Assembly (NCBI GenBank): GCA_963995505.1
Contig: OZ023186.1
Span: 15,073,570-15,137,569 of the forward strand
Reading direction: 5' to 3'
From: Hypericum androsaemum
Lineage: Eukaryota > Streptophyta > Magnoliopsida > Malpighiales > Hypericaceae
Length of the DNA stretch: 64,000 bases
Below the pieces are notes generated by a model. It was given only the letters and a program-made list of their open reading frames with translations. It ran no database searches and was not told the origin of the DNA. Of the stretch, positions 12,613-23,806 are shown one piece after another. The position numbers were made by a program, and so were the translations under genes. The stretch's first letter is position 1. Each line of letters starts with the position of its first letter.

Positions 12613-13777
12613 ATTATATGTATGTTTTTGTTTTAATATATGGTTTATGATTTGGTGGCCAGGCTTGAAAAGATGTGGGAAAAGTTGCAGGCTGAGATGG
12701 CTAAATTACCTCAGGCCTAATATAAGACATGGTGATTTCTCAGATGAAGAAGATAGGATCATTTGCAACCTTTTTGCCAACATTGGAAGCAGGTAAGATC
12801 TTCAAAAACCTACTTCAATATAATATAATTTCCTTCCTGTTCTTGTTGATGATCTAAGCAAATGGTTCCTTTTAATTTTCAGAAAAAAAAGGAAATTCAA
12901 GAATAACCTTAAAATTTATAATTCGTGCATGTTTTCCAAGTTTAGTTTGGAATTCAAGTTTCAACCACTACACCTACTTACAGTAGTTAACAAGACTTTT
13001 AAAGAACAATTTTTTCCCTCTCTTAATTACATGCAATTTTCTTATTTTTCTCTTAATTACAGATGGTCAATAATTGCTGCTCAATTACCGGGAAGGACAG
13101 ACAACGATATAAAGAACTACTGGAACACGAAGCTTAAGAAGAAGCTCATGGCCATGGCTCCTCCTCATTCCCAAAGGAGGCTACCTCCTCCATTCCCTCA
13201 CCATGCCACGTCATTAGGCACCTCACATGCCCTCTCCTCCATTTACAAGGACCTAACTGGGACCAACTGCTTCTCTTCTTTCGCCGGATTCGATCCCATC
13301 TCACAAATCTCGTCCTCTCTTCTTGGCGGCAACAATTGCACCACTCCAATCACCTCTTCCTTCCTTTTCCAACCCCAAGAAGAGCTGGTTGGCTCCATGC
13401 AATCCTACAACTACAATTCGAATCCTCGAGCGAAAGACGGCAACATCCTAGTGTTTGGGAGTGAAGCAAGTTGTTGCAGCTCTAACTCTGATGGGAGTTG
13501 CAGCCAGATAAGCTATGGAAGAGGGTCAGATCACATCAAGCAAGAGGATCACCACCAAATGGGGTTCCAAAGCTACATATCATCATCAAGTGGCTTCAAT
13601 GACCACCACAAGTTCTTCCTAAGTTATGGGAGCAGCAACCATGAGAATAACTTGAGCCAATGGGGATTAGAAACCCAGTTGGAGTATGAACTTGAGGATG
13701 GAAACAATAATTGCAGCTTCCTTGGTGATGAAAATAAGACAGTGGTACAAGACAAGTCCACCATGTTCTACTACTAG
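12420..13777 (+). CDS. R2R3-MYB transcription factor, RAX/MYB36 type (subgroup 14)
   Basis: Three exons: 12420-12555, 12663-12792, 13063-13777, with GT-AG introns; they join in frame to a 326-residue protein. It starts [17 protein letters not shown]. The R2 repeat has the spaced W residues (W..W..W) across exons 1-2, with [13 protein letters not shown] at the R2/R3 boundary; R3 follows with an Ile in place of the first Trp and ends at [14 protein letters not shown]. Both introns are at the usual R2R3-MYB positions. The N-terminus, [14 protein letters not shown] and the short IIAAQLPGR context match the RAX1-3/MYB36/MYB68/MYB87 clade, which acts in the nucleus in axillary meristem formation, Casparian strip/endodermal differentiation and root development. 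The C-terminus is Ser/Asn/His-rich and includes a [17 protein letters not shown] block, as expected for the clade's variable activation region. Exact orthology within the clade is not settled. GA and CT tracts flank exon 1. Confidence 0.93.
12571..12609 (+). repeat. (TC)n microsatellite in MYB intron 1
   Basis: A pure TC run of 39 nt begins 15 nt after the exon 1 donor site. It is the reverse complement of the GA run ending at the start codon. Confidence 0.95.
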
Positions 13778-13960
13778 TTCGAAGGGGTGTGATTTGATGG
13801 GGTTAGGTCTCTGGGAAGAGAAGAAGAAGATGATGATGATGATTTAGTTCATGAGTTTCTGTGATATTTATTGTGTTGTTCTTTTCCCTTTGGATTTCTT
13901 CTTTCTTCTTTTCTTATTATTGATGGAAATATCAAAACATTTCGTCTCGTGTAAGTACAT

Positions 13961-13993
13961 GGTTGGTTGGTTGGTTGGTTTGTTTGTTTGTTT
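13961..13993 (+). repeat. (GGTT)n/(TGTT)n simple repeat
   Basis: Five GGTT units followed by TGTT units, about 185 bp after the MYB stop codon, probably at or beyond the end of its 3' untranslated region. Confidence 0.85.
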
Positions 13994-14149
13994 CTTGTTC
14001 GGTGATTTACATACGTAAGATGATGTCATGTTCTTGTACGGCCTCTCTCTCTAGCCAATCAGAAACAAGTGTTGTGAAAACTAGAAAAGAAAATAGGCTT
14101 CTTTCTCATGATTCAATCAAAGAACAAAACCATAAGACGGAATTGTGTT

Positions 14150-15815
14150 TTTTTTTGGAAAAGGTAGAGATATATTAATCTTGGTATTATATATAACTGT
14201 GCAAAAATGTATAATCCCTCACACAAAAGCGAGGAGGGCACCAATGATCTTTGTACAACCCGACCGAAGAGGTGAGGAAGAGGTCAACCAAGACAGGGAC
14301 AAAAGCTAAAAAGGAATATTTTCTTGGCAATAAACAACGTGTTATTGCCGAACAAATCTATCCAAAGCAACCCAAAAGGGCCAAAGCTAGACCAAAGCTA
14401 CCCAGGACAGACCAAGGTTAATCCATGATATTCTGCAACACTATTAGCAAATCTTGCCTGCAAAATAAGTCCCTAGAGCCAGACCAGTTTTGCCATTCCA
14501 TGGCGCTCCTAAGAACATCGAAAATTAAGGCATCTAAATCGGAAGAGCTGCCGTTGAAAATCACGTGGTTCCTAAGAAGCCAAATGCACCAGATAATAGC
14601 AGCAAAGACAGAATACCAAATCTTCCCTTTAGAATTGCCGCAGCCCACCAACCCCATCCAAGAAGCGAAAAAGCCAGGCAAACTCTCATGAGGAGCCCAA
14701 GAAAGACCAGCAAGTCCGATAAAGTAATTTCAGGCACGTGATGCAAAAGAACAGCCAAGGAAGAGATGATACGTAGTCTCCGTGGGGGCCGACAAAGAGG
14801 AGCCATGCGCACAGAGCACACAGCCCGAAGCCTACTGCGCTAGCATCCCCAAATGAATAAGATTGGACTTGGTTGCTATCTTGTCCTGCAAGGCTTGCCA
14901 AAGGAAGCATGATGTCTTAGAGGGAATCAAATTAAACCGCTCCTTGCACGTCACCTCAGGAGAGATGAATCTATATCCAGCAAAGGCCTGGGAGTAGAGC
15001 AATTTAACCGTGAAGATGCCGGAGGAGTCATAAGCCCACCTAATAGAGTCTCGGCCTAAACTCTAAGGAGAGAAGCTTTGGAGCAACTGAAGTAACGAGT
15101 TCAGACAAGGTCATTCCTAGTCCCTAAGAGGCCGCCTCTGGTACAAATTCCAGGACCATGAGCCGAGTTGAAGAGAACTGCAATTAGCAACCAGAGCACC
15201 TTTCTGCAAAGACACAGAGAAGAGAGTCGAAAATTTATCCATTAGTGCCTGATCACAAGCCCAGATGTCCTCCCAAAATCTTGTTTTCCTGCCACCTCGA
15301 ATCAACATGGAGCAACCTTCTCTGAACTTCCTTGGAACTAGGCTGTTGCCCAAAGTCAGTTTAACAATGGTCGCCCACACACCCGTCTTGTGGATGTTGT
15401 ACCGGACCTTACAAATAGGAAAGGGTAAGGAATAGGTGGACCTGGAGACATGAATACCTTTCACCACCTTGGCCCACGGGGCATCAGGGTTGGATAACTG
15501 ATGACCCATTTTGAAAGGAGGGCTTTATTCTTGAAGTCCAATCTTGTAATGCCAAGACCCCCATTTTTAATTGGTAACGAGATATTGTCCCAGGAGATCC
15601 AGCATAGTTTCTATTATTCAATACCTCCCGACCAATAGAAACTTCGCATCTTGGACACCAGAGACTTGCGTACACAAGCAGGGACTTTGAAGAGCGAGAA
15701 GAAATATGTTGGTAGGCTCTCTAGGACGGACTTAATAAGGGTGAGCCTACCACCCAGCGACAACATGCTCCCCTTCCAGTCAGCTAGGCGCTTATCGAAC
15801 ATGCTCCCTAGTAAA
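14150..15815 (-). mobile_element. 5'-truncated LINE (L1-type) fragment: RT end and zf-RVT
   Basis: On the minus strand the end of the reverse transcriptase thumb region is visible (LADWKGSMLSLGGRLTLIKS near 15780), then RFWEDIW and a zf-RVT region with GIFTVKLLYSQ, CVLCAH and the aromatic WLLRNHVIF stretch (about 14560). Several frameshifts and stops separate these pieces, so it is dead. The 3' end is near 14150, where the plus strand shows a T run after a phrase including GATATATTAA, which also occurs at the LINE end at 24.77 kb. No RNase H domain was traced in this copy. Confidence 0.85.
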
Positions 15816-16025
15816 GAAGTTGGATTGACACGAGAATATTTTTTATTATGTATTACAAATATAAAAGAAAAAAAAACATTACCATACACAATTGTGAGAA
15901 ATACTATCTTAATTAGAGTTCAATAATGGCCTATTTTGAATAACAGTTAACCAAAGAAAAAAAAACCAACCATTACCGTACATTGTTTTGTCTTCTTTAT
16001 TTTCCCATTTTAATATTCGTGTAGG

Positions 16026-16450
16026 GTATTTTTGGTTATAAAAAAATATTAATATGGGCAGAGGTAAGGCCAGAAACATTTTTGCTTGATACAACATTTG
16101 AAATGACAACTATGGTCTCATTTAATAATTAACATTTACATAAAGAGAGACCTAACTATATAGGGGTGTTTTTGGCAATGAATACCAAAATATGGATAGG
16201 TAACGGGAGTAACACATTGTTGCTTGCTACAACATTTGAAATGGCAACTCTGTTAAAACACATTTTACATAAAAGAGACCTAACGATATAGGGGTATTTT
16301 TGGTATAGAATACAAGAACATGGGCAGGCAAGGGAAGTAACAAATTTGATTGGTACTACACTTGAAATGGCAACTCTGTTCTCATATAATAAGAAACATT
16401 TACATAACGAGAGACCTTACTATTAGGGTATTTTTGGTAATGAAAATATC
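16026..16450. repeat. tandem repeat, about 134-bp unit, 3.2 copies
   Basis: Units begin at GTATTTTTGG-like phrases at about 16026, 16166, 16294 and 16428 (periods 140, 128, 134). Each contains ACATTTGAAATG(A/G)CAACT and ends with AGAGACCTAAC..TATAGGGG. No coding potential. It could be a satellite seed or the interior of a DNA transposon. Confidence 0.85.
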
Positions 16451-16480
16451 GGTAGCTTTTATTTGGTTTATTATTTGTTA

Positions 16481-16650
16481 GTATCCAAATATTCTCTGAG
16501 TCGACTAATCTGGTTTCGAATCGGTTATGATTTTTGAATGATGATAAAATTCTCTCAACAAGTATTTAACACGGTTGCCTTCCTAAATATTCCAACTCAA
16601 AATTTTTAGATTAAACTATAATAATTTCTTTACTAATTGATCTAGTCCTT
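16481..16650 (-). repeat. dispersed repeat family R2, copy 3
   Basis: Shares with 2112-2270 the phrases GTATCCAAATATTCTCTGAG, GACTAATCTGG, AAAATTCTCTCAACAAGTAT and a terminal TAGATTAAACTATAATAATT block. Confidence 0.5.
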
Positions 16651-17449
16651 AGAAAACGTTGATAGCTAGTGAGTTTTGAACAGCTTAAAAGAATCTTTCA
16701 CTTGCATGAACTAGGTCTGACTCAGAGTTGTGAACCTGTCCGGTGGGAATTTTAAAATGAAGGGGATGATGCTGGAAGCTTTGGATCTTTGTGGAGGCTG
16801 CAGATTTTAAAATTGCTCGTAATTATAATCATAATCTCAGTGGTCGTAGACCCAGTAATTTTATATTCGCCATGCAATCCATTAGTTTTGTATTTTTGGA
16901 CGTTAATTAAATAAGAGTCAAAGATACCAATTTCATTTTGTAAGACTAAGATCGATTGGTTCTTTCGTTCAATCTTCACGTCAGCACTCAGCATGCAAGG
17001 GTTGTCGTATAATTGGTCAAGCTATGAGAAATAGATTGGGAGTTGAAACAGAAAGCAGATAACAAATTCATTTTAGAAGAAAGTAAATAGCAGATTAAAC
17101 AATCTTTTTGATAAAAACAACTACCACATTGTATATTTAATTACTTGGTTAAATGATATATTAATTCACAAATGAAGCTTAAATAAAAATCTTATCATTT
17201 ATTTAAATTAAAATAAAATAATAATTTAAGATAAAGTTGATTTACATTTATAAATAAATATTTTTTTGAATGACAAGGGTCAACTTATTGAATATATAAA
17301 TTTCTTACACTTGGTTGGAGATGAACTATTAAATATATGCTCGTAGCACTTATTTTTATTTATTTATTATATTTATAAAAGCTATTTTTAAGAGATGTCA
17401 ATTTTATAACATTTTTGTTTGAAATTATTTTTCATAATACTACTTATAA

Positions 17450-18430
17450 TCTGCTCACACAATAAACAATTAATTTTTCTCTCATCAAACTACTATTCAA
17501 TCCAACCTAATCTTTTACCATCTTTATTGATGACCTCATCAAATCCGCTCACCAAATAAATAAATAATTTCTCTCATATCTAATATTATCTATAATTTAA
17601 TTTATGTTTACATATAAATTACAATAAATATATAAAATTATTCGTCCATAATTATAACAAGAAAAAAATTAAAATAAAATAATAAAATTATGATTAAAAA
17701 AGTTAGAATACAAAATTAGAAAGAAATAAATCGAGATACAAATGGATGTCGAAAATACGTTTGAAGTCAATAGTCGAGCGAGTTACAAGGATGAGTTTTG
17801 GTTAGAGAGCCACAACTTCTTATTCCATAGTCCAATTGAGTTGATTCAAGTTGCTTTGTGAAGGTGAGACGTATATCTACAAATTTTTTGTTTATGACTT
17901 CTCCAAGTTTGGAGTGTAAGAATGTCAAAAATACGTTTGCAGTCAATAGTCGAGCGAGTTACGAGGATGAGTTTCAGTTGGAGAGTCACAACTTTTTATT
18001 CCGGAGTTCAATTGAGTTGATTCAAGTAGCTTTGTGAAGGTGAGATGTATATCTACAACTTTTTAATTTATAACATCTCCAAATTTGGAGTATAAAAATA
18101 TCAAAAATATGTTTGAAGTCAATATTTGATCGAGTTACAAACGTCCAAAGTTGGAATACAAGATTGTGTATCAAAATATGTCAATATTGGGCTCTATTTA
18201 TAGAGAATTAGAAAATAATAATTTTCATATTTTTAATTTTTATATTTATCAAAAGATAATATTATTTATGATAACTAAATAAATAATATCTACTAGTATC
18301 TATTTCAATGAATAATATTGTGCCACATGTCAACAAAATTAGATTAAGATAAAAAAAAAAGCTCGCGAGCAACGCTCGGCCAGCCGAGCGGATCGGCCAA
18401 AATGCCTCTCTTTTCTATTTGTTATTAATT
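17450..18430. repeat. AT-rich repetitive element (family also at 22830-23340)
   Basis: Contains CTCATCAAATCCGCTCACC, an AATAAATAATTTCTCTCATAT block and a CTCTATTTATAGAG palindrome near 18194. It ends in a GC-rich hairpin CGCTCGGCCAGCCGAGCG (about 18371-18388). The same order of blocks, inverted, occurs at 22830-23340. Looks like a non-autonomous transposon, but matching terminal repeats and a target duplication were not found, so the class is open. It encloses the 176-bp tandem repeat. Confidence 0.5.
17742..18135. repeat. 176-bp tandem repeat, about 2.3 copies
   Basis: Successive units start ATACGTTTGAAGTCAATAGT (17755), ATACGTTTGCAGTCAATAGT (17931) and ATATGTTTGAAGTCAATATT (18107): period exactly 176 bp twice. 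Each unit carries CAATTGAGTTGATTCAAG and GTATATCTACAA. A related segment lies inverted at 46190-46330. Confidence 0.9.
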
Positions 18431-18489
18431 TTGCCCTTGTCCTGTAGTGGTGATCACTTGACTGCGATCACCGATAAAGGTAGTCTAAA

Positions 18490-19836
18490 TATAATATCCT
18501 TAACATCATGAAATTAACATAATATCCTCTCAAAAAAATAACATCATGAAATTAAGATTTGACATGCATTATATAACTTTCATATTGATTAAAAATAGAA
18601 TAAGAATAACAAAACACCATGTCGTTCATTATAGTGATAAATCAATATTTATTATAATTTTTTTAACATATATATGTTTTTTATTCTTTGTTAACTTATA
18701 TTGTTAGGTCGCTTATTTGATTCCGGTGATTCTGTGGAACATAACGTTGAAATATATAATTACGTCTTGTTTTGTCCTGTCGAAGGAGATGAACATTGTA
18801 GCGAGATGACCATAATATAGTCTCAAAATTATCCAACATGGCTATCGTGAGTTTAACCAAGATGTCATCAATGGGCACGATCTAAATAGAATTTATAAGA
18901 CCCAAATCTTTATTCTTTTTTGAAGGTGGAGCTAAATTATTATTTTTATCTTCATTAAAAATAGAGATTAAGTAAGATCTAGGTCTTAAAATATCGGGTT
19001 AGATCTACAGGTTCTCATTATTTAAAAATTATTTAATTTAAATAAATTAAACCATTATTTGATTGTTCGCAATAACAAAAAGATACTCGATAATATAAAT
19101 ACAATTGATTCGTTCATTAAAATAAGTCAATATAAAAAACCAAACAATAAATTCAAAAGAAATTCAAAGTTGGGTGGGAGGAAATTAAGAATTATGTATT
19201 AAGTTAGTAATTGATATAATATATATTATTTTAATATTATATTAAAAATTCAGTTATGATCGGGACAAGATCCTACATATGCTAAATATCACCAAAGATG
19301 GGTGAGCTCAAATTTAAATTGCCTCTTATTTTCGGCCACATTTGAATTGTTAATTCCAACTATCAGCTTTTAAAAAAAATTATACATAATTATACTTTAT
19401 CAGAGTTTAAATTCACGCCTCCATAAAATCTTATCAACATCTATAATGTATTAGCCTAAGTATGATTGTTTGAAAGCAGTTGGGATAGCTTTTTCTGTGA
19501 ATGTATTTTCTAGCGAAGTGTAAAAGGTCAAAAGGAGTGGCACCTACTGACACATCTCTGTTTCATTAATATTTTATTCAAATTATAATATTTTTTCTCT
19601 TCTCCACTTTTTTATTTTTCTCTCCACTTTTTTCAATGTCAACAATATGATTTGTCGTGGAGACAACAGAGAGCATAAACAGAGTCCTATTTTGGAAGCT
19701 TGTAATAAAATAAGTATGTTAGGGCATTAGGACCTGGCTTCCCTTATAGAAAGTAAACATGTTAAATTTTACACGCAAAGATATTGAAACTTTTGTTGTC
19801 GTAATTCTGGACGCCATCATAACGTTTGACTTCGGT
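18490..19836. other. intergenic, nothing recognised
   Basis: AT-rich with no supported gene. The minus-strand 60-residue ORF at 18696-18878 has no recognised domain. Confidence 0.4.
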
Positions 19837-19844
19837 GGTTGACC

Positions 19845-20392
19845 CAGGGTGAATAAAACAACCAAGAATCACATAATTAGATCGAACTAAATTAAAAAAT
19901 TTGATCTAGAACTAGAATAAAAAAGAATTAGTCCGGATCAATTCTTTATTTGCTCAAAAAATAATTTTCGGATCTTTTTGAAAAGAATCATGGAAAACCG
20001 GACCAAACCAAATTTTTTGAGACAAGGATAAAAATGCTCACTTGTGGCAAGGTCACACAACCAATATATTTTTTTTTCACACAGTACAATGACAAACGAC
20101 ATCCTCAAACAACAAATCTAAATGTCAAATCATAATTGACATCTCTCCTCTCAGTTTCTTTATTTTCTCTCGTTATATTTCTCAAGTTCATAAATGCCCA
20201 TTATTTATTTATTTTTTATATTTTTGGGTATTTTGGTCCGAACTCGGACCAAACTAAAAAAATTGGTTTAGTTCTGGTCCAGAATCAATCAGCAAATGGT
20301 CGGGTTCTGATCTCATATATATTTTTAAATAGTTCTCGGTTATATTTTGGTTCGGTTCGGATCGATCCGATTCGGTCCATTTGCTCACTCTA
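19845..20392. mobile_element. hAT-type MITE
   Basis: The left end CAGGGTGAATAAAACAACC and the reverse complement of the right end TAGAGTGAGCAAATGGACC are imperfect inverted repeats, followed inward by alternating CGGTTCGG/ACCGGACC phrases common in plant hAT MITEs. A perfect 8-bp target duplication GGTTGACC flanks it (19837-19844, 20393-20400). ORFs inside (20136-20393 and opposite) are low-complexity by-products of these phrases. Confidence 0.85.
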
Positions 20393-20400
20393 GGTTGACC

Positions 20401-21332
20401 ATTGTCCTTTTTTCGAGGAACTCTTACTTCGTTTACTGAAGTAATGATCATGGGGCCTACTACACTACAGTAACTTTGTTTATCTTGTTGTCGAAGAAAT
20501 TAATCTTCTCGAGGTCCAACATTAGATTGCGTTCTTTTTAAGTATAATATCTTTTTGATTTTTCATTAAGGACTAAAGTTGTAGAATATAGAGTGTAAGA
20601 ATTATTTATTAATTTTTATTAAAAATGTTTTTATATGGTCGATCTCTGTTACTTATATTAAGAGTCTTATTATGATTATAGTTATTAGTTTAATTTCAAC
20701 CGTCTATTGAGACTTTGATGGACATACTCGATCATTTTTAGGTATATAGTTTGGTCATCTGTCTGCCTATAAAAAAATGCTAATGCTATTCATCGGTGGG
20801 TGTCACTAAAGTTAGGAAAGAGAGAAAAATCAAACTATGACTATGACGAGGATATCGACTTCGTGGACATCAAGATTTCTCTTCATCAACCAATCTGTTA
20901 CGCTTCTTCTTATTATTTATGTAATTAATTTTACATAGAATTTACAGACACAAGCGTGGAACATAGAGAGCTAGAGACATAAAGCATAAAGATAGCTATA
21001 ATAAAATCCGCTACTATAACAAAATCACGTTTCTGGGTGAAGAGGTTGGTAATCCTAACTAGATATCAATTACAAGAATTGACAATCTCTCAGGCTTAAT
21101 CGTATAATTGCTGACTAAAATGTCAGCTAACAAGAGCACTTTACATACAAGATTGTATTTCATGCTCCAAAATCCAATAGGATCCACTTTTTTCATTGAA
21201 ACAAGAAAGAGAAGTTCGACTAATTTAAATTTTAACAAGAACACATAAGATACGATAATTTTTAAAAAAAAAATTTAGGACAGCTCGAACTAGTTTTTTT
21301 TATAGGGGAAAACACACATCCTTATATATTAA
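20401..21332. other. intergenic, nothing recognised
   Basis: AT-rich sequence without a supported gene or bounded repeat. Confidence 0.4.
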
Positions 21333-21349
21333 TTACGTGGGGAAATGAC

Positions 21350-21460
21350 AAAGGCCAGTTGGCCTAGCGGCATAGGCGTTGGAGAATTTCACGGAGGTCC
21401 AAAGTTCAAACTTTGGCATAGGCGTGTATTCTTGGTATAATTTACCTTTCAAAAAAAATT
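21350..21460 (+). mobile_element. tRNA-type SINE, same family as 719-825
   Basis: Contains A-box TGGCCTAGCGG (21360-21370), B-box GTTCAAACT (21404-21412, about 44 nt apart), a conserved tail GTATTCTTGGTATAATTTAC followed by CTTTC and an A run. A 17-bp imperfect target duplication flanks it: TTACGTGGGGAAATGAC (21333-21349) and TTACGTAGAGAAATAAC (21461-21477). Three substitutions between the copies suggest an old insertion. Confidence 0.85.
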
Positions 21461-21477
21461 TTACGTAGAGAAATAAC

Positions 21478-22410
21478 AGTACACTAAGGCTTCCAGCTGA
21501 AGTGGATGATGAATAAGCCAATTACAAGATAGGAGGCCCAATCTAGCTTGCTTAGAAAGCCAACCCACTGCTTGGTTTTGTAAGCGTGACACAAGACTAA
21601 GCTTACACCTAGGAAGAAGTTGGAGTGAGTGGCGAATGTCTCTCACCAAAGATTCAATTTTCCAGAACACTTAGGAATTGAGATCAAGCACGAAGGTAAT
21701 AGCGATGCTACAATCAGATTCAATGCATGTCTCTTGAATTGAGAAGTCTTTCTGGATCAATTCCAAAGCCAACGCAATGGCTCGTAGTTCGGATTCCGGG
21801 GGAGACGAAACTGGAGTGGAGATATGCTGACCTGCAACTGCCAGGCCAAGATGATTACGCGTAATTGGAGCGACACCAGAAGTAGGAGAGCCCTCCATCC
21901 ATGACGCATCACAATTGAATTTTAGGATCCCGTCCAAGGGCGCAATCCAAGAAACTTGTTGAGGTCCAGTCGTCGACTGATTCCTATGAGGTGGTGTACT
22001 GTAACAAGCAAAAACTCATTGCAATGAGCAGAGGCACGAAAAATAGTAGAAAGAGAGTCAATAATAACAACCTCATAAATAAACTTGTTTCCAGTTAACC
22101 AAAGACTAAGATATCTGCATGGCCAACGCAAGACGAGCACAATTTTCAATAGAAGTGAACAAGTCTCAGACAAAAACTAGCCAGTCACCTAAAGTAATAT
22201 GAACATCAGGGTTAAAAAAGTAATCTAAGGAACTACAGAACCAGAAAACCGATTTATCCGCCACAAAATATACTTGATAGATAGGAGAACTAGTCATATT
22301 CCTCCTAAAAAGATTAGCTAAAGTAGCAACACTATTTCTGGATAATCTCCAAATGAAATTGAGAATCTTAGGAGGCACTTTCGAACTAATTGATAATGGT
22401 GCTATATAAT
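21478..22410 (-). mobile_element. LINE 3' fragment: zf-RVT and RNase H
   Basis: On the minus strand zf-RVT-like sequence (KVPPKILNFIWRLSRNSVAT near 22360) precedes an RNase H-like domain. The RNase H shows its acidic residues in KFNCDASW, ESELRAIALALE and CIESDCSIA (21670-21937). Frames are broken between the domains. The 5' part is missing and the 3' end abuts the SINE target duplication at 21461-21477. Confidence 0.8.
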
Positions 22411-22766
22411 ACATACGTTTTATTGAAGAGAGGTAAATTCATCAATCTTTTCTCAGATTTATCAAAATGTTAAAACGATAGAATCGAACTTGAGCTGTCA
22501 ATTTCTGTACAATCAAATAACTTGCACAATTCAAATGCAAACTTTGCTTAATCAAAGTTTGAACTGACGAGAACCCTTTTCCCATCAACCACCGGCAAGT
22601 AATTTAACACACAAATCATGCTATTATAATCTGTTAATTTCTTCTCAAAAAATAGCTGTTAATTTATTTCGGGATCCCAAGATGAAGAAAGTCCAAGATT
22701 GTAATTCTTTTTATAGGGTGGAGTGGTTGGACTTTAGGAGTCAAGCTTGTAGCTTGCACACATATA

Positions 22767-23782
22767 TCAATCAGACCATGAACATTATGGGGGTCACCAA
22801 TTTTTTATTATTAAAAAAACTAAATAAAAAAAAAGTGGGGGAGGGGCACGCCCTTGGGACCTGACAGCCCTTGGGGTCGTGCCCTGACCTCATTATTATA
22901 TTAATTTTTTTTTCTTTTCAATCTATTTTAGTTATACTTGGTACAATATTATTCGTATAAATAAAATTTTCGGATATTATTTGTGTGGTTAAAAAAATTA
23001 AAATTATTTTCAATAAAATAAAAAATATAAAAATTTGTATTTTTGCATTCCTCTATAAATAGAGTCCAATGTCTAACATATTTTTTTGTTATAATTATAA
23101 AATAATTATTTTTCGTAAATTAATTATAATTTTTATATAAACGAAAAATGATAGTAGATAATATATAGATGAGAGAGAAATTAATTATTTATTCCGTGAC
23201 TTTGGGTTGCTGATGTGGGTAGAAAAATATATAATGAGATTGTGTTGAATATGGATGAAAAAAAATTATTTATTTATTTCGTGACCCTGGGTGGATGGGT
23301 TGCTAATCCAGATGGTCTCATAACTTACCCCTTATCCACATTACTTATTTCAGGAGTCAAGCTTGCACTTTTACGGGTCAGCATGACACTATTATCGCTC
23401 GCTCTCCTCTTGAAGCTGAGTTGCGGGCTATTGACTTGGCCGTCTCTCTGATCCAGCGCGAACACCCTTTTGTGTACTCGGTTATCGAGACAGATTGCAG
23501 CCTAGCTGTGGCCTTCATAACCGAGTCTGATTCTCGCGTCCACTGGGAGGTTGAGATGTTGGTCAGGAACATTCGTCATTCACTTTCCCTTTGACCTTGG
23601 TGCAAGCTTTCTCTTATTTTCCATCGCCAAAATGTGGTGGCTGATTGAGTTGCTAAACAGTGTAGACTAGGCTTGCTCTCATGTAATTGATTATTCTCTC
23701 ATCCAGTTGAACTAGATGTTCTCTTATTTTCAGATTTTCCTACTTGATTAATATATTTTGGTGTACTGTTCTTCTAAAAAAA
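22767..23782 (+). mobile_element. composite insertion: AT-rich element plus LINE RNase H fragment, A-tailed
   Basis: A perfect 24-bp direct repeat beginning AAGCTTGTAGCTTGCACACA flanks it (22743-22766, 23783-23806). An A run directly precedes the right copy, the layout expected of a LINE insertion. The right half (23366-23760) encodes an RNase H piece with SPLEAELRAIDLAV, IETDCSLAV and NVVAD, with stops. The left half (about 22830-23340) is an inverted relative of the AT-rich element at 17.4-18.4 kb, with a GGGCACG..CGTGCCC hairpin near 22840-22885. The phrase AGGAGTCAAGCTTG occurs in the left flank (22736) and again at 23352, so the history is not simple. Confidence 0.65.
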
Positions 23783-23806
23783 AAGCTTGTAGCTTGCACA
23801 CATATA

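Noticed and set aside
12929..13062. Upstream extension of MYB exon 3 to the Met at 12929
   Set aside because: This part is intron: the AG at 13061-13062 joins the R3 repeat exactly in frame, and the upstream residues do not resemble MYB.
18360..18400. Helitron 3' hairpin
   Set aside because: The hairpin is not followed by CTRR and no matching TC start was found.
21360..21412. tRNA gene suggested by A and B boxes
   Set aside because: No acceptor stem or anticodon arm could be traced; a specific tail, A run and target duplication show it is a SINE.
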